Shown here in pieces: positions 17,813 to 28,792 of a stretch of 39,263 nt of DNA. Within the stretch, counting starts at the first letter, position 1. Each line of letters begins with the position of its first letter. The position numbers and the translations under genes were made by a program. Source of the DNA: Comamonadaceae bacterium (GTDB lineage Bacteria > Pseudomonadota > Gammaproteobacteria > Burkholderiales > Burkholderiaceae_C); NCBI GenBank assembly GCA_014190675.1, contig BJGT01000015.1:1-39263 (forward strand), read 5' to 3'. A model generated the notes under the pieces. That model saw only the letters and a program-made list of their open reading frames with translations. It was not told the origin of the DNA and did not search any database.

Positions 17813-19951
17813 ATGATTGAAATCGAACTCGACGGCAGGAAGGTCGACATTCTTGAAGGCAGCATGATCATGCATGCGGCCGAGAAGGCCGGCACCTATG
17901 TTCCCCATTTCTGCTACCACAAGAAGCTCAGCATTGCGGCCAACTGCCGCATGTGCCTGGTCGATGTAGAAAAAATGCCCAAGCCCATGCCGGCCTGCGC
18001 CACCCCTGTCACGCAGGGCATGATCGTGCGCACCAAGAGCGACAAGGCAATCAAAGCGCAGCAGTCGGTGATGGAGTTTTTGCTGATCAACCACCCACTG
18101 GACTGCCCGATCTGCGACCAGGGTGGTGAATGCCAGTTGCAGGATCTCGCGGTGGGCTACGGCGGCTCTGGCTCCCGCTATCAAGAAGACAAACGCGTGG
18201 TGACCATCAAGGATGTAGGCCCGCTGATTTCCATGCAGGAGATGAGCCGCTGCATCCACTGCACTCGCTGTGTGCGCTTTGGCCAAGAGGTCGCTGGCGT
18301 GATGGAGCTCGGCATGTCCAACCGGGGCGAACACGCCGAGATCGAAACCTTTGTCGGCCAGTCGGTCGACTCCGAACTGTCGGGCAACATGATCGACATC
18401 TGTCCGGTTGGCGCCCTGACCAGCAAGCCTTTTCGCTACAGCGCCCGCACCTGGGAGCTGTCACGGCGCAAATCCATCAGCCCGCACGACAGCACCGGCG
18501 CCAACCTGATCGTGCAGGTCAAAAACAACCAAGTCATGCGGGTGGTACCCTTTGAGAATGAGGCGGTCAACGAGTGCTGGATTGCCGATCGCGACCGCTT
18601 TTCCTACGAGGCGCTCAACAGCGACCAGCGCCTGACCGGGCCCATGATCAAACAGGGCGGCGTCTGGCAGGCGGTGGATTGGCAGACGGCGCTCGAATAC
18701 GTGGCCAACGGCCTGAGGACAATCAAGGCCGACCATGGCGCTGACAGCCTTGGCGCCTTGGTCAGTCCGCACAGCACCCTCGAGGAACTGATGCTCGCGG
18801 GCGCTCTGATGCGCGGCCTGGGCAGCCACAACATCGACCATCGGCTGCGCCATGCCGAGTTTGTCCCGGCCGAAGGCGTCCGCCATTTGGGCATGCCGAT
18901 CGCTGCCCTGTCTGAACTGCAGCGGGTGCTGGTGGTAGGTTCGAACTTGCGCAAGGACCACCCGCTGTTTGCCCAGCGCATTCGTCAGGCTGTGCGCAAG
19001 GGGGCAGTGCTTAGCACCCTGTGCGAGCACAGCCAGGATTGGGCCATGCCGATAGCAAATGCCATGCTGCAGCCGTCTGCCCAGTGGGTGCAGGCCCTGG
19101 CTGACCTGGCCGCCGCTGTGGCTGTCGAAAAGGGCATCAGCCCGCCCGTGCCTGGGCAGGTGAGCGAGCAGGCCAGCGCCATGGCCCGGTCATTGCTGGG
19201 CGGCGAGCGCAAAGCCCTGCTGCTGGGCAATGCGGCCGCCCACCATGGCAAGGCCGCAAGCCTGTTGGTGCTGGCCAACTGGATTGCGGCGCAAACCGGT
19301 GCTTCGGTCGGCTACCTGAGCGAAGCCGCCAACACGGTGGGCGCCCAATACGCCTGCGCCCTGCCCGGACCGAATGGCCTGAACGCCGCGCAGATGCTGG
19401 CCGGCGGCCTCAAAGGCGTGCTGCTGCTCAATCTGGAGCCTGAATTCGACTCAGCCGCAGGCCCGGCTGCTGCGGTGGCTTTGGCCAAAGCCAGCATGGT
19501 GGTGACGCTCAGCCCGTTCAAGGCCAACCTGGCCTTCAGCGATGTGCTGCTACCGATTGCACCGTTCACCGAAACCTCGGGCACCTTTGTCAATGCAGAG
19601 GGCCGGGTGCAGGGCTTCCATGCGGTGGTCAAGCCGCTGGGCGAGACCCGTCCCGCCTGGAAGGTTCTGCGCGTGCTGGCCAATCTGCTGGGCCTGCCCG
19701 GTTTTGAGTTCGAGTCCTCGCAAGCGGTCTTGCATCAGGTGCCTGAGCTGGCCAATCCGCAAACCACCCACGTGTCGTCTGAGCTGCTGAGCAATACCAC
19801 CACAGCTACTGCGGATCTGACGCCCGCCGCAACACCACCGGTTGTGGCCGGCATCTATGCCTTGGACGGCTTGGTGCGTCGCGCAGCGAGTCTGCAACTG
19901 ACTGCGGATGCGCGGTCCATGCCACTGGCGCCCCAGGCGGTGAACGCATGA
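17813..19951 (+). CDS. nuoG: NADH-quinone oxidoreductase subunit G
   Basis: A 712-residue 75-kDa subunit. The N-terminal ferredoxin domain has N1b ligands C34, C45, C48 and C62. N5 has H94, C98, C101 and C107, and N4 has C147, C150, C153 and C197. The large C-terminal part is a molybdopterin-oxidoreductase-like domain that serves a structural role. The extra CxxCxxxC motif for cluster N7, present in E. coli NuoG, is not found after residue 200, so this is the mitochondrial-like type without N7. The last 70 residues are low-complexity. The stop overlaps the nuoH start by four bases. Confidence 0.96.
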   Translation: MIEIELDGRKVDILEGSMIMHAAEKAGTYVPHFCYHKKLSIAANCRMCLVDVEKMPKPMPACATPVTQGMIVRTKSDKAIKAQQSVMEFLLINHPLDCPICDQGGECQLQDLAVGYGGSGSRYQEDKRVVTIKDVGPLISMQEMSRCIHCTRCVRFGQEVAGVMELGMSNRGEHAEIETFVGQSVDSELSGNMIDICPVGALTSKPFRYSARTWELSRRKSISPHDSTGANLIVQVKNNQVMRVVPFENEAVNECWIADRDRFSYEALNSDQRLTGPMIKQGGVWQAVDWQTALEYVANGLRTIKADHGADSLGALVSPHSTLEELMLAGALMRGLGSHNIDHRLRHAEFVPAEGVRHLGMPIAALSELQRVLVVGSNLRKDHPLFAQRIRQAVRKGAVLSTLCEHSQDWAMPIANAMLQPSAQWVQALADLAAAVAVEKGISPPVPGQVSEQASAMARSLLGGERKALLLGNAAAHHGKAASLLVLANWIAAQTGASVGYLSEAANTVGAQYACALPGPNGLNAAQMLAGGLKGVLLLNLEPEFDSAAGPAAAVALAKASMVVTLSPFKANLAFSDVLLPIAPFTETSGTFVNAEGRVQGFHAVVKPLGETRPAWKVLRVLANLLGLPGFEFESSQAVLHQVPELANPQTTHVSSELLSNTTTATADLTPAATPPVVAGIYALDGLVRRAASLQLTADARSMPLAPQAVNA

Positions 19952-21030
19952 TTGACGCCCTGTTCAATGCCGGACAAGGCCTGCTGACGGCACCCTGGTG
20001 GGAGGCCGCTGCTTGGCCTGTGCTCTGGACGCTGCTCAAAATCGTGGCTGTTCTGTTGCCCCTGATGGGCGCTGTGGCTTACCTGACCTTGTGGGAGCGT
20101 AAGTTTTTAGGCTGGATGCAGGTGCGCGTGGGGCCCAACCGGGTGGGACCCTTGGGTCTGTTGCAGCCGATTGCAGATGCGCTCAAGCTCATGACCAAAG
20201 AAATACTGGTGCCCACCGCCGCCAGCAAAGGTTTATTTTTCATTGGGCCGATTCTGACCATCATGCCAGCCTTGGCGGCTTGGGCGGTGATCCCCTTTGG
20301 ACCCGACATCGCCTTGGCCAATATCAACGCCGGCCTCTTGTTTGTAATGGCCATCACTTCCATGGAGGTCTATGGCGTGGTGATTGCGGGCTGGGCCTCC
20401 AACTCCAAGTACTCGTTTTTGGGTGCGCTGCGCGCATCAGCCCAAATGGTGAGTTACGAGATCGCCATGGGCTTTTGTCTGGTGGTGGTGTTGATGGTGT
20501 CGGCCAGCATGAACCTCACCGACATCGTGACCGGCCAGGCCAAGGGCTATTTTTCAAGCATGGGGCTCAACTTCCTGTCTTGGAACTGGTTGCCACTGTT
20601 GCCGATCTTTGTGGTGTATGTCATCTCCGGCTTGGCCGAGACCAACCGCCACCCCTTTGATGTGGTCGAGGGGGAGGCTGAAATCGTGGCCGGCCACATG
20701 GTCGAGTACTCAGGCATGTCTTACGCCATGTTTTACCTCGCCGAATACGCCAATATGTGGCTGATTTCCATCCTCGCTGCCATCATGTTCCTGGGTGGAT
20801 GGCTGGCACCAGTGGACAGCGCTTTGTTCAACTGGATTCCCGGCTGGGTTTGGCTGGGCATCAAGACCTGTGTCGTAGTGAGCCTGTTCATCTGGGTGCG
20901 CGCCACCTTCCCGCGGTTTCGCTACGACCAGATCATGCGCCTGGGCTGGAAAATTTTTATCCCTGTGACGCTGGTTTGGCTGGTCGTGGTGGCCGCCTGG
21001 ATGCAGACCTCTTTCAACATCTGGCCTTAA
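19948..21030 (+). CDS. nuoH: NADH-quinone oxidoreductase subunit H
   Basis: A 360-residue membrane subunit with about eight hydrophobic helices that joins the arms and completes the quinone chamber. Conserved loops are [19 protein letters not shown], the [20 protein letters not shown] loop with its acidic residues, and [18 protein letters not shown] near the C-terminus. It starts inside the nuoG stop and lies 14 bases before nuoI. Confidence 0.97.
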   Translation: MIDALFNAGQGLLTAPWWEAAAWPVLWTLLKIVAVLLPLMGAVAYLTLWERKFLGWMQVRVGPNRVGPLGLLQPIADALKLMTKEILVPTAASKGLFFIGPILTIMPALAAWAVIPFGPDIALANINAGLLFVMAITSMEVYGVVIAGWASNSKYSFLGALRASAQMVSYEIAMGFCLVVVLMVSASMNLTDIVTGQAKGYFSSMGLNFLSWNWLPLLPIFVVYVISGLAETNRHPFDVVEGEAEIVAGHMVEYSGMSYAMFYLAEYANMWLISILAAIMFLGGWLAPVDSALFNWIPGWVWLGIKTCVVVSLFIWVRATFPRFRYDQIMRLGWKIFIPVTLVWLVVVAAWMQTSFNIWP

Positions 21031-21044
21031 ACAGGACCTCACCC

Positions 21045-21560
21045 ATGTCAACCACTGCTCCAGCGCCTCCGGCCTTTTCGCTCAAGGACTTCCTCGGCAG
21101 TTTTTTGCTGCTCGAGCTCTTCAAGGGCATGGCCCTGACAGGCCGCTACCTGTTCCAACGCAAGGTGACGGTTCAGTTCCCGGAAGAAAAAACTCCTCTA
21201 TCACCGCGCTTTCGTGGTCTGCACGCTTTGCGCCGCTATGACAACGGCGAGGAGCGCTGCATTGCCTGCAAACTGTGCGAGGCGGTCTGCCCGGCCATGG
21301 CCATCACGATTGAGTCCGAGGTTCGCGCCGACGGCTCGCGACGCACCAGCCGCTATGACATTGACCTAACCAAATGTATTTTTTGTGGTTTTTGCGAAGA
21401 AAGCTGCCCAGTGGACTCGATTGTCGAAACCCATATCCTGGAGTACCACGGCGAAAAAAGGGGCGACCTGTACTTCACCAAAGAAATGCTGCTTGCGGTT
21501 GGCGATCGCTATGCAAGCGAAATCACCGCAGCTAAGGCGGCGGATGCCAAATACCGCTGA
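21045..21560 (+). CDS. nuoI: NADH-quinone oxidoreductase subunit I
   Basis: A 171-residue TYKY-type ferredoxin subunit carrying clusters N6a and N6b. It has two CxxCxxCxxxC motifs: C72, C75, C78 with C82, and C111, C114, C117 with C121. An amphipathic N-terminal helix (about 11-40) would lie on the membrane. AGGA lies about 9 bases before the ATG at 21045; this start gives the usual family length. Confidence 0.97.
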   Translation: MSTTAPAPPAFSLKDFLGSFLLLELFKGMALTGRYLFQRKVTVQFPEEKTPLSPRFRGLHALRRYDNGEERCIACKLCEAVCPAMAITIESEVRADGSRRTSRYDIDLTKCIFCGFCEESCPVDSIVETHILEYHGEKRGDLYFTKEMLLAVGDRYASEITAAKAADAKYR

Positions 21561-21586
21561 CTGGCCGCCAGAAAGAAGTTCTCGTC

Positions 21587-22243
21587 ATGGATCTTAAAAC
21601 AGCGTTTTTTTATGCTTTCTCGACCATTCTTTTGTTCGCGGCATTTCGGGTGATCACGGCGCGCAACCCGGTGCATGCGGCGTTGTTTCTGGTGCTGTCT
21701 TTTTTCCAGGCGGCCATGCTCTGGATGCTCCTCAAGGCCGAGTTCCTGGCTATCACCTTGGTGCTGGTTTATGTCGGTGCGGTGATGGTCTTGTTTTTGT
21801 TTGTGGTGATGATGATGGACATTGGCGACGAGGTTCTGCGCCAGGGTTTTTGGAAACACTTCCCCCTCGCAGTATTGCTGGGGGTTTTGATTGCGTTAGA
21901 AATGTCAGCAGTCTTGATGGGCGGCTTTCGGATCAGTGAGGAGCCCAAAACTGTCAGCGCACTAGGCTTGGGCGCTGGCGAATACTCCAATACCCGCGAG
22001 CTCGGGAAACTGCTGTATACCGAATATGTCTACCCGCTGGAAATTGCCGCGGCCATCCTGCTGGTGGCGATGATCGCCGCCATTGCACTGACCCTGCGTC
22101 GACGTAAGGACAGCAAGTTTGTCAGCCCATCGGATCAGGTGCGGGTCAGACCCCATCAACGCCTGACTGTGCTGAGCATGAAAGCCACCCAGCCAGCGCC
22201 TGTGACGGAGACTGTTCCGAACTCGGCGGAGACCAAACCATGA
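21587..22243 (+). CDS. nuoJ: NADH-quinone oxidoreductase subunit J
   Basis: A 218-residue membrane subunit with five predicted helices. The conserved third helix, [20 protein letters not shown], contains the pi-bulge region that takes part in coupling. The hydrophilic C-terminal tail (about 165-218) is long, Pro/Thr-rich and probably variable. The stop overlaps the nuoK start by four bases (ATGA at 22240). Confidence 0.95.
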   Translation: MDLKTAFFYAFSTILLFAAFRVITARNPVHAALFLVLSFFQAAMLWMLLKAEFLAITLVLVYVGAVMVLFLFVVMMMDIGDEVLRQGFWKHFPLAVLLGVLIALEMSAVLMGGFRISEEPKTVSALGLGAGEYSNTRELGKLLYTEYVYPLEIAAAILLVAMIAAIALTLRRRKDSKFVSPSDQVRVRPHQRLTVLSMKATQPAPVTETVPNSAETKP

Positions 22244-22548
22244 GCCTGACCCTCGGACATTTTTTATCGCTGGGCGCCATGCTCTTTGCCATGTCGGTGA
22301 TTGGTATTTTTCTCAACCGCAAGAACCTGATTGTGCTGCTGATGGCGATCGAGTTGATGCTGCTGGCCGTGAACACCAACTTTGTCGCCTTCTCCCATTA
22401 CATGGGCGACATGCATGGGCAGATATTCGTCTTCTTTATCCTCACTGTTGCCGCTGCCGAATCGGCTATCGGCCTGGCGATCCTGGTGCTTTTGTTCAGA
22501 AACAAGTCCAGCATCAACATAGACGAACTCAACACGCTCAAGGGTTAA
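22240..22548 (+). CDS. nuoK: NADH-quinone oxidoreductase subunit K
   Basis: A 102-residue MrpC-like subunit with three helices. The conserved membrane glutamates of the proton path are visible in [14 protein letters not shown] and in [13 protein letters not shown]. The C-terminus [10 protein letters not shown] is typical of betaproteobacterial NuoK. nuoL starts 4 bases after the stop. Confidence 0.97.
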   Translation: MSLTLGHFLSLGAMLFAMSVIGIFLNRKNLIVLLMAIELMLLAVNTNFVAFSHYMGDMHGQIFVFFILTVAAAESAIGLAILVLLFRNKSSINIDELNTLKG

Positions 22549-22551
22549 GCC

Positions 22552-24579
22552 ATGAGTCAAACCCTGAATGCCTCGATGCTGCTCGCCGTGCCCCTGGCGC
22601 CTTTGCTTGGAGCCCTGGTGGCCGGACTGCTGGGCACGCAATTTGGCGGCAACCTGATCGGGCGGCGCATGTCGCATTCGCTCACCATTGGTGGCGTGTT
22701 GCTGTCTTTCATTCTGTCGGCGATCACGCTTGACAGTGTGGTGAACCATGATGCCCGCTTCAACCAGACGATCTACACCTGGATGGTGGTTGGCGGGCTC
22801 AAAATGGAGGTGGGTTTTCTGGTCGACGGGCTGACCGCCATGATGATGTGCGTGGTGAGCTTTGTCTCGCTGATGGTGCACGTCTACACCATCGGCTACA
22901 TGCATGAAGACCGGGGCTACAACCGCTTTTTTGCCTATATTTCGCTGTTCACTTTCTCCATGCTGATGCTGGTCATGAGCAACAACCTGTTGCAGCTGTT
23001 TTTCGGCTGGGAGGCGGTGGGGCTGGTGTCCTATCTGCTGATCGGTTTCTGGTTCAACAAACCCAGCGCTATTTTTGCCAATATGAAAGCCTTTCTGGTC
23101 AACCGGGTCGGTGATTTTGGATTTATTTTGGGTATTGGCCTGATCGTCGCCTACACCGGCTCGCTCAGCTATGCCGAGGTGTTTGCCAAGGCAGCGGAAC
23201 TCAAACCACTGATCTTCCCAGGAACCGACTGGCTGCTGGTCAGCGTGATCTGCATTTGCCTGTTCATCGGCGCTATGGGCAAATCAGCCCAGTTTCCGCT
23301 GCATGTCTGGCTGCCTGATTCGATGGAAGGTCCAACGCCCATCTCTGCGCTCATCCATGCCGCCACCATGGTCACGGCCGGCATTTTCATGGTGGCACGC
23401 ATGTCGCCCCTGTTTGAGCTCAGTGATGCAGCCCTGAGCTTTGTCATGGTCATTGGCGCCATCACTGCCCTGTTCATGGGCTTTCTGGGCATCATTCAAA
23501 ATGACATCAAGCGGGTGGTGGCCTATTCCACGCTGTCCCAACTTGGCTACATGACGGTGGCTCTGGGTGCGTCAGCCTACTCGGTGGCAGTGTTTCACCT
23601 CATGACCCATGCCTTCTTCAAGGCCCTGTTGTTTTTGGCAGCCGGCTCGGTGATCATGGGGGTTCACCACAACCAGGACATTCGCTACATGGGCGGCTTG
23701 CGCAAATACATGCCCATCACCTGGATCACCGCTTTGCTGGGTTCGCTGGCACTGATCGGCACACCATTTTTCTCGGGCTTCTACTCGAAAGACGAAATCA
23801 TCATGGCGGTACATGCCAGCCAGCTGCCCGGTGCCGGTTTTGCTTATTTTGCGGTGCTGGCAGGCGTGTTCGTGACAGCCTTTTATTCGTTTCGCATGTA
23901 TTTTCTGGTGTTTCACGGCAAGGAGCGCTTTGACCAAAACCCCGAGGCCCACCATGACGCCCACCAAGACCCACATAGCCATGCAGCTCATGCTGCGGCC
24001 GCGCCCCATGAATCCCCCTGGGTGGTGACCCTGCCACTGGTTTTACTGGCGATACCCTCGGTGTGCATTGGTTTCATCACGATAGAGCCGATGCTGTTTG
24101 GCGGTTTCTTCGGGGGTGCCATTGTGGTCAATGCCGACATCCACAAAGCAATGGCCAGCTTACAAGCAGAGTTTCACGGCCCGCTCCAGTTGGCCCTGCA
24201 TGGCCTGAGTGCTGCGCCGTCCTGGCTGGCCTTGGCTGGCGTCGCGAGTGCCTATTACCTGTATCTGGTGAAACCGGCCTGGCCCGCACTGATCCGGTCC
24301 CGCTTTGAGCCGCTCTACACGCTGCTGGACAACAAGTACTACATGGACTGGATCAATGAAAACCTGCTGGCCCGAGGTGCTCGCGCGCTGGGCACTGGCC
24401 TGTGGCGCGGCGGCGACCAAGCACTGATTGACGGACTGCTGGTGAATGGTTCCTGGAAACTGGTGGCTCGGTTGTCCGGTCTGGCCCGCCAACTACAAAC
24501 CGGCTACCTGTACCACTATGCCCTGGTCATGATTCTGGGTGTGTTTGTGCTGATGACGTATTTCGTCTGGCTCAAGTAG
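22552..24579 (+). CDS. nuoL: NADH-quinone oxidoreductase subunit L
   Basis: A 675-residue antiporter-like, proton-pumping subunit, the most distal one, with its long lateral C-terminal helix. The core signature LFFGWEAVGLVSYLLIGFW has the key Glu, and GKSAQFPLHVWLPDSMEGPTPISALIHAATMV has the key Lys and His. A hydrophilic stretch at about 465-486, before PWVVTLPLVLL, is unusually His-rich (eight His in about 22 residues). Confidence 0.97.
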   Translation: MSQTLNASMLLAVPLAPLLGALVAGLLGTQFGGNLIGRRMSHSLTIGGVLLSFILSAITLDSVVNHDARFNQTIYTWMVVGGLKMEVGFLVDGLTAMMMCVVSFVSLMVHVYTIGYMHEDRGYNRFFAYISLFTFSMLMLVMSNNLLQLFFGWEAVGLVSYLLIGFWFNKPSAIFANMKAFLVNRVGDFGFILGIGLIVAYTGSLSYAEVFAKAAELKPLIFPGTDWLLVSVICICLFIGAMGKSAQFPLHVWLPDSMEGPTPISALIHAATMVTAGIFMVARMSPLFELSDAALSFVMVIGAITALFMGFLGIIQNDIKRVVAYSTLSQLGYMTVALGASAYSVAVFHLMTHAFFKALLFLAAGSVIMGVHHNQDIRYMGGLRKYMPITWITALLGSLALIGTPFFSGFYSKDEIIMAVHASQLPGAGFAYFAVLAGVFVTAFYSFRMYFLVFHGKERFDQNPEAHHDAHQDPHSHAAHAAAAPHESPWVVTLPLVLLAIPSVCIGFITIEPMLFGGFFGGAIVVNADIHKAMASLQAEFHGPLQLALHGLSAAPSWLALAGVASAYYLYLVKPAWPALIRSRFEPLYTLLDNKYYMDWINENLLARGARALGTGLWRGGDQALIDGLLVNGSWKLVARLSGLARQLQTGYLYHYALVMILGVFVLMTYFVWLK

Positions 24580-24592
24580 GAGAACAAAAAAA

Positions 24593-26068
24593 ATGGGTCT
24601 GTTGAGCCTGGCGATCTGGACGCCAATTGTTTTTGGCCTGATGTTGCTGGCCCTAGGCCGGGACGAACAGGCGTCCATGGTGCGCTGGGTGGCACTGATC
24701 GGTGCCCTGCTCAGCTTTCTCCTCACCTTGCCGCTGTACCAGGGTTTTGAGTTGGGCACTGCAGACATGCAGTTTGTTGAAGATGTCGCATGGATACCGC
24801 GCTTCAATGTCAACTACCATTTGGGTCTCGACGGTATCTCGCTCTGGTTTGTGCTGCTCACGGCCTTCATCAATTTGGTGGTGGTGATCGCTGGCTGGGA
24901 GGTGATCACCCGACGCGTCAACCAGTACATGGGCGCCTTTCTGATTTTGAGCGGGCTCATGATTGGGGTTTTTTGCGCCCTGGACGGTATGCTTTTTTAT
25001 GTTTTTTTCGAGGCCACCCTGATCCCGATGTACCTGATTATTGGCATCTGGGGCGGGCCAAACAAAATTTACGCAGCCTTCAAATTTTTTCTCTACACCC
25101 TGCTCGGGTCCCTGTTGATGCTGGTCGCCTTGATCTACCTCTACACCCAGTCGGGCGGCAGCTTTGACCTCGCCGTGTGGCACCAAATCCCCCTGACTGG
25201 CAGCGTACAGAGCCTCTTGTTTTTTGCGTTTTTTGCAGCTTTTTCAGTCAAGGTGCCGATGTGGCCTGTGCACACCTGGCTGCCTGATGTGCATGTCGAA
25301 GCACCCACGGGCGGCTCTGCGGTGCTGGCCGCAATCATGCTCAAGCTTGGTGCCTACGGATTTTTGCGCTTTGCGATGCCTATTGCCCCGGATGCGGCAC
25401 GGGAATGGGCCTGGCTGATGATCGCGCTGTCCCTGGTTGCCGTGGTTTATGTTGGCCTGGTTGCCATGGTGCAGCAGGACATGAAGAAACTCGTGGCCTA
25501 CTCCTCGGTGGCCCACATGGGCTTTGTCACCCTGGGGTTTTTCATGTTCAACAGCCTGGGCGTGTCGGGGGCGATTGTCCAGATGATTGCACATGGCTTT
25601 GTTTCGGCGGCCATGTTTTTGTCAATCGGTGTGCTTTATGACCGGGTCCATTCGCGCGAGATTTCGAGTTACGGCGGAGTGATCAACACCATGCCGCGTT
25701 TTACCGCCTTTGCCCTGCTGTTTGCCATGGCCAACTGCGGTTTGCCAGGCACGGCCGGTTTTGTCGGAGAGTGGATGGTGATTCTGGGCGCGGTTAAGGC
25801 CAACTTCTGGCTGGGCGCTTTGGCGGCCAGTGCGCTGATTTTTGGCGCGGCCTACACCCTGTGGATGTTCAAACGGGTCTATCTCGGGCCGGTTGCAAAC
25901 GGCCAGGTTGCAGCCCTGCTTGACATCGACAAGCGTGAATTTCTGGTGTTGGCATTGCTGGCAGTCGCCACGCTGTACATGGGCATCTACCCCAAGCCCT
26001 TCACCGATGTGATGGACAGCTCTGTGACAGAGTTGCTTCGGCACGTGGCCCAGTCCAAGCTGCCCTGA
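24593..26068 (+). CDS. nuoM: NADH-quinone oxidoreductase subunit M
   Basis: A 491-residue antiporter-like proton-pumping subunit with about 14 helices. Typical segments are LIPMYLIIGIWGG with the preceding key Glu (FFEATL), VKVPMWPVHTWLPDVHVEAPTGGSAVLAAI, and QQDMKKLVAYSSVAHMGFV. A strong AGGAG site precedes the ATG by 9 bases. The gene follows nuoL after 13 bases. Confidence 0.97.
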   Translation: MGLLSLAIWTPIVFGLMLLALGRDEQASMVRWVALIGALLSFLLTLPLYQGFELGTADMQFVEDVAWIPRFNVNYHLGLDGISLWFVLLTAFINLVVVIAGWEVITRRVNQYMGAFLILSGLMIGVFCALDGMLFYVFFEATLIPMYLIIGIWGGPNKIYAAFKFFLYTLLGSLLMLVALIYLYTQSGGSFDLAVWHQIPLTGSVQSLLFFAFFAAFSVKVPMWPVHTWLPDVHVEAPTGGSAVLAAIMLKLGAYGFLRFAMPIAPDAAREWAWLMIALSLVAVVYVGLVAMVQQDMKKLVAYSSVAHMGFVTLGFFMFNSLGVSGAIVQMIAHGFVSAAMFLSIGVLYDRVHSREISSYGGVINTMPRFTAFALLFAMANCGLPGTAGFVGEWMVILGAVKANFWLGALAASALIFGAAYTLWMFKRVYLGPVANGQVAALLDIDKREFLVLALLAVATLYMGIYPKPFTDVMDSSVTELLRHVAQSKLP

Positions 26069-26105
26069 GCAGCTGCGCTAGACCCCCTGAATTGAGAGAC
26101 GCAAG

Positions 26106-27593
26106 ATGATCGACAAACTCAGCTGGATTTCGGTTTATCCCGAGATCATTCTGTTGGTGATGGGCTGCGTGGTGGCGCTGGCAGATCTGGCCGTGCGCAG
26201 CCCGCGGCGCACCGCAACCTATGTGCTCACGCTCTTGACCCTGGCGGTGGTAGCGGCCCTGCAGGCCCTGTATGCCAGCGCTGGCGCCACGGTTTATGGT
26301 TTTGGCAATATGGTGGTGAGCGACCCCATGGGTAACTGGCTGAAGTGCTTTGCCGCCCTGGCTGTGATGGTGACCCTGGTCTATGCCAGGCCCTACGCGG
26401 CAGACCGGGACATGCTGCGCGGTGGCGAGCTTTTTTCGCTTGGCTTGTTCTCCCTCCTGGGGATGTTTGTCATGATCTCGGGCAACAACTTCTTGGTGCT
26501 CTACATGGGGCTGGAGTTGCTCACACTCTCGAGCTACGCGCTGGTGGCCCTGCGCCGCGACGATGCCACGGCGACTGAGGCCGCCATGAAATATTTTGTA
26601 CTGGGTGCGCTGGCCTCGGGGTTTTTGTTGTACGGCCTGTCCATGATGTACGGCGCTACCGGCTCGCTGGATGTCAATGCTGTGTTTCGCGCCATCAACT
26701 CCGGCCATGTGAACCACCAGGTGCTGGTGTTTGGCCTGGTGTTTGTGGTCTCTGGCCTGGCTTTCAAGCTGGGTGTCGTGCCATTTCACATGTGGATTCC
26801 TGATGTCTACCAGGGTGCGCCCACCGGGGTCACGCTGATGATTGCAGGAGCGCCCAAACTGGCGGCCTTTGCCATCATGATCCGCCTGTTGGTGGAGGGC
26901 ATGCTGTCGCTGGCCATTGACTGGCAGCAGATGCTCATGCTGCTGTCGGCGGGTTCGCTGTTGCTTGGCAACCTGGCCGCCATTGCCCAGACCAACCTCA
27001 AGCGCATGCTGGCTTTTTCCACCATTTCCCAAATGGGCTTTGTGCTGCTAGGCATGGCCTCGGGCGTAGTCAATGGGCAGATCGATTCGGCCGCCAACGC
27101 CTACAGTTCGGCCATGTTTTATGTGATCACCTATGTGCTAACCACGCTGGCCAGCTTTGGCGTGATTTTGCTGCTGGCCCGGGACGGCTTTGAGAGCGAA
27201 GAGATCGCAGATTTTGCCGGCCTCAACCAGCGCAGCCCGCTGTATGCGGCTGTGATGGCCGTGTGCCTGTTTTCATTGGCTGGCATTCCGCCCATGGTCG
27301 GTTTTTACGCCAAGCTGTCAGTGTTGCAGGCCCTGATCGCCTCTGGCCAGGCGCTGCACCTGGGCCTGGCGGTATTTGCGGTCATGATGTCCCTGGTGGG
27401 TGCTTTTTATTACCTGCGCGTGGTCAAGGTCATGTATTTTGACGAGCCAATCAGCGCCAGCACGGTTTACGCGGGCCTGGATGTACGGCTGGTGTTGTCG
27501 GTCAACGGCGCTCTGGTTTTGGTGCTGGGGATTTTGCCGGGCGGCCTGATGTCCCTGTGTGCTCGGGCCATCGTTCAGACACTGGGCAACTGA
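26106..27593 (+). CDS. nuoN: NADH-quinone oxidoreductase subunit N
   Basis: A 495-residue antiporter-like subunit, the last gene of the complex I set. Signatures are [16 protein letters not shown] with the key Glu, [21 protein letters not shown] with the key Lys, and [26 protein letters not shown] lies upstream of the ATG. No terminator is seen after its stop; the NUDIX gene starts 68 bases on and may be cotranscribed. Confidence 0.97.
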   Translation: MIDKLSWISVYPEIILLVMGCVVALADLAVRSPRRTATYVLTLLTLAVVAALQALYASAGATVYGFGNMVVSDPMGNWLKCFAALAVMVTLVYARPYAADRDMLRGGELFSLGLFSLLGMFVMISGNNFLVLYMGLELLTLSSYALVALRRDDATATEAAMKYFVLGALASGFLLYGLSMMYGATGSLDVNAVFRAINSGHVNHQVLVFGLVFVVSGLAFKLGVVPFHMWIPDVYQGAPTGVTLMIAGAPKLAAFAIMIRLLVEGMLSLAIDWQQMLMLLSAGSLLLGNLAAIAQTNLKRMLAFSTISQMGFVLLGMASGVVNGQIDSAANAYSSAMFYVITYVLTTLASFGVILLLARDGFESEEIADFAGLNQRSPLYAAVMAVCLFSLAGIPPMVGFYAKLSVLQALIASGQALHLGLAVFAVMMSLVGAFYYLRVVKVMYFDEPISASTVYAGLDVRLVLSVNGALVLVLGILPGGLMSLCARAIVQTLGN

Positions 27594-27661
27594 GCGCAAC
27601 GCCGCTGGGCCAATCGGTGCTTGGTGGGCTGCTGCGCTTGAACAAAATTTCACTGGCCTGC

Positions 27662-28273
27662 ATGAAACAAACCGATGATCATTTGATTGAGACCAAAGTT
27701 GGCAGCGAGGCGCTGCTCAAAGGCCGCTTTCTGCAAGCTTACAGAGATTCTGTGCGCTTGCCAGACGGCAGCCTTGGCAGTCGTGAATATTTGGTTCATC
27801 CCGGCGCAGTGATGGTGGTGCCGATTCTCAGCGACGCAGACGCCGATTGGCGCGTGGTGCTGGAGCGCCAGTTTCGCTATCCAATGGGCCGGGTCATGAT
27901 TGAATTTCCCGCTGGCAAGCTCGATCCGGGCGAACACAGCCTGGCCTGCGCCCAGCGTGAATTGATGGAAGAAACCGGCTACCGAGCCAGCCAGTGGGCC
28001 CGTGCGGGTGTGCTGCACCCGGTGGTCTCTTATTCGACCGAGTTCATTGACATCTGGTTTGCGCGGGACCTGACTGCGGGCGATCGTAAGCTTGATGTGG
28101 GCGAGTTTTTGGAGGTGTTTTCCGCCTCGGTGAGCGAGCTTTTGCAGTGGTGCCACACTGGCCTGGTGACAGATGCCAAAACCCTGACAGGCGCACTCTG
28201 GCTGCAAAATATTCAAAGCGGGTCATGGCCATTGACATGGCAAACCGTCACTGCGCCGGCTGGCACCGCATAA
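27662..28273 (+). CDS. NUDIX hydrolase, ADP-ribose pyrophosphatase-like
   Basis: A 203-residue protein with a complete Nudix box spanning G85 to Y107 (GKLDPGE, then RELMEETGY), whose glutamates bind the catalytic metal. The preceding IEFPAGK and the following VVSYSTEFIDIWFA fit the ADP-ribose/ADP-sugar pyrophosphatase group (NudF-like), which yields AMP and ribose 5-phosphate. The start at 27662 gives the usual length; the frame is open further upstream without good support. It follows nuoN and is 7 bases before the DUF1178 gene. Position beside an NADH enzyme may hint at pyridine-nucleotide turnover, but that is inference. Confidence 0.88.
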   Translation: MKQTDDHLIETKVGSEALLKGRFLQAYRDSVRLPDGSLGSREYLVHPGAVMVVPILSDADADWRVVLERQFRYPMGRVMIEFPAGKLDPGEHSLACAQRELMEETGYRASQWARAGVLHPVVSYSTEFIDIWFARDLTAGDRKLDVGEFLEVFSASVSELLQWCHTGLVTDAKTLTGALWLQNIQSGSWPLTWQTVTAPAGTA

Positions 28274-28280
28274 TTCAAGC

Positions 28281-28730
28281 ATGAAAGTTCTTGATCTGGC
28301 CTGCGCCAACCAGCACCTGTTTGAGGGTTGGTTCGCCTCGGAGGATGATTTTGTTGAACAATGCGCGCGCCGCCTGGTTGAGTGCCCGGTGTGCGGCGAT
28401 GCGCAGGTCAGTAAAAAACTCTCTGCGCCCCGGCTCAACCTCGGTGCCAGCCCGTCCGAGCCCCAACCAGTGCGAGACCTGGCACTGGCCAAGGCCCCGG
28501 AGCAGGCGATGCAACTGGCCTGGCTAGAGATGGCCCGGCGTATTGTGGCCAACACCGACGATGTGGGAGATCAATTTGCCGAAGAAGCGCGCCGAATCCA
28601 TTACGGCGAGGCCAAGGAACGCGGCATTCGGGGCAAGGCCACCGCGGCCCAGACCGAGGCCCTGATTGACGAAGGCATCGCGGTGATGCCCATGCTGCTG
28701 CCCGAGTCGCTCAAGGGCCAGCTGCAATAA
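28281..28730 (+). CDS. DUF1178-family protein
   Basis: A 149-residue protein of the DUF1178 family, function unknown. It begins MKVLDLACANQHLFEGWF, followed by a CPVCGD knuckle at about 36-41, and ends with MPMLLPESLKGQLQ. The C-terminal helices carry FAEEARRIHYGEAKERGIRG, the most conserved family segment. A single two-Cys knuckle suggests a zinc-ribbon-like start but no full set of ligands. It lies 7 bases after the NUDIX gene, so the two form a pair. It is convergent with the NusG-like gene. Confidence 0.85.
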   Translation: MKVLDLACANQHLFEGWFASEDDFVEQCARRLVECPVCGDAQVSKKLSAPRLNLGASPSEPQPVRDLALAKAPEQAMQLAWLEMARRIVANTDDVGDQFAEEARRIHYGEAKERGIRGKATAAQTEALIDEGIAVMPMLLPESLKGQLQ

Positions 28731-28792
28731 GCTACAAGGCCGGTGCCATCGATGAAGTTGGTTGAAGCCGGCTGCTGGCAAGGCCAGCACGA

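Noticed and set aside
28771-28787. GCTGGC-AAG-GCCAGC hairpin between the convergent DUF1178 and NusG-like genes as a terminator
   Set aside because: It has no T tract on either strand, so it is not a convincing intrinsic terminator.
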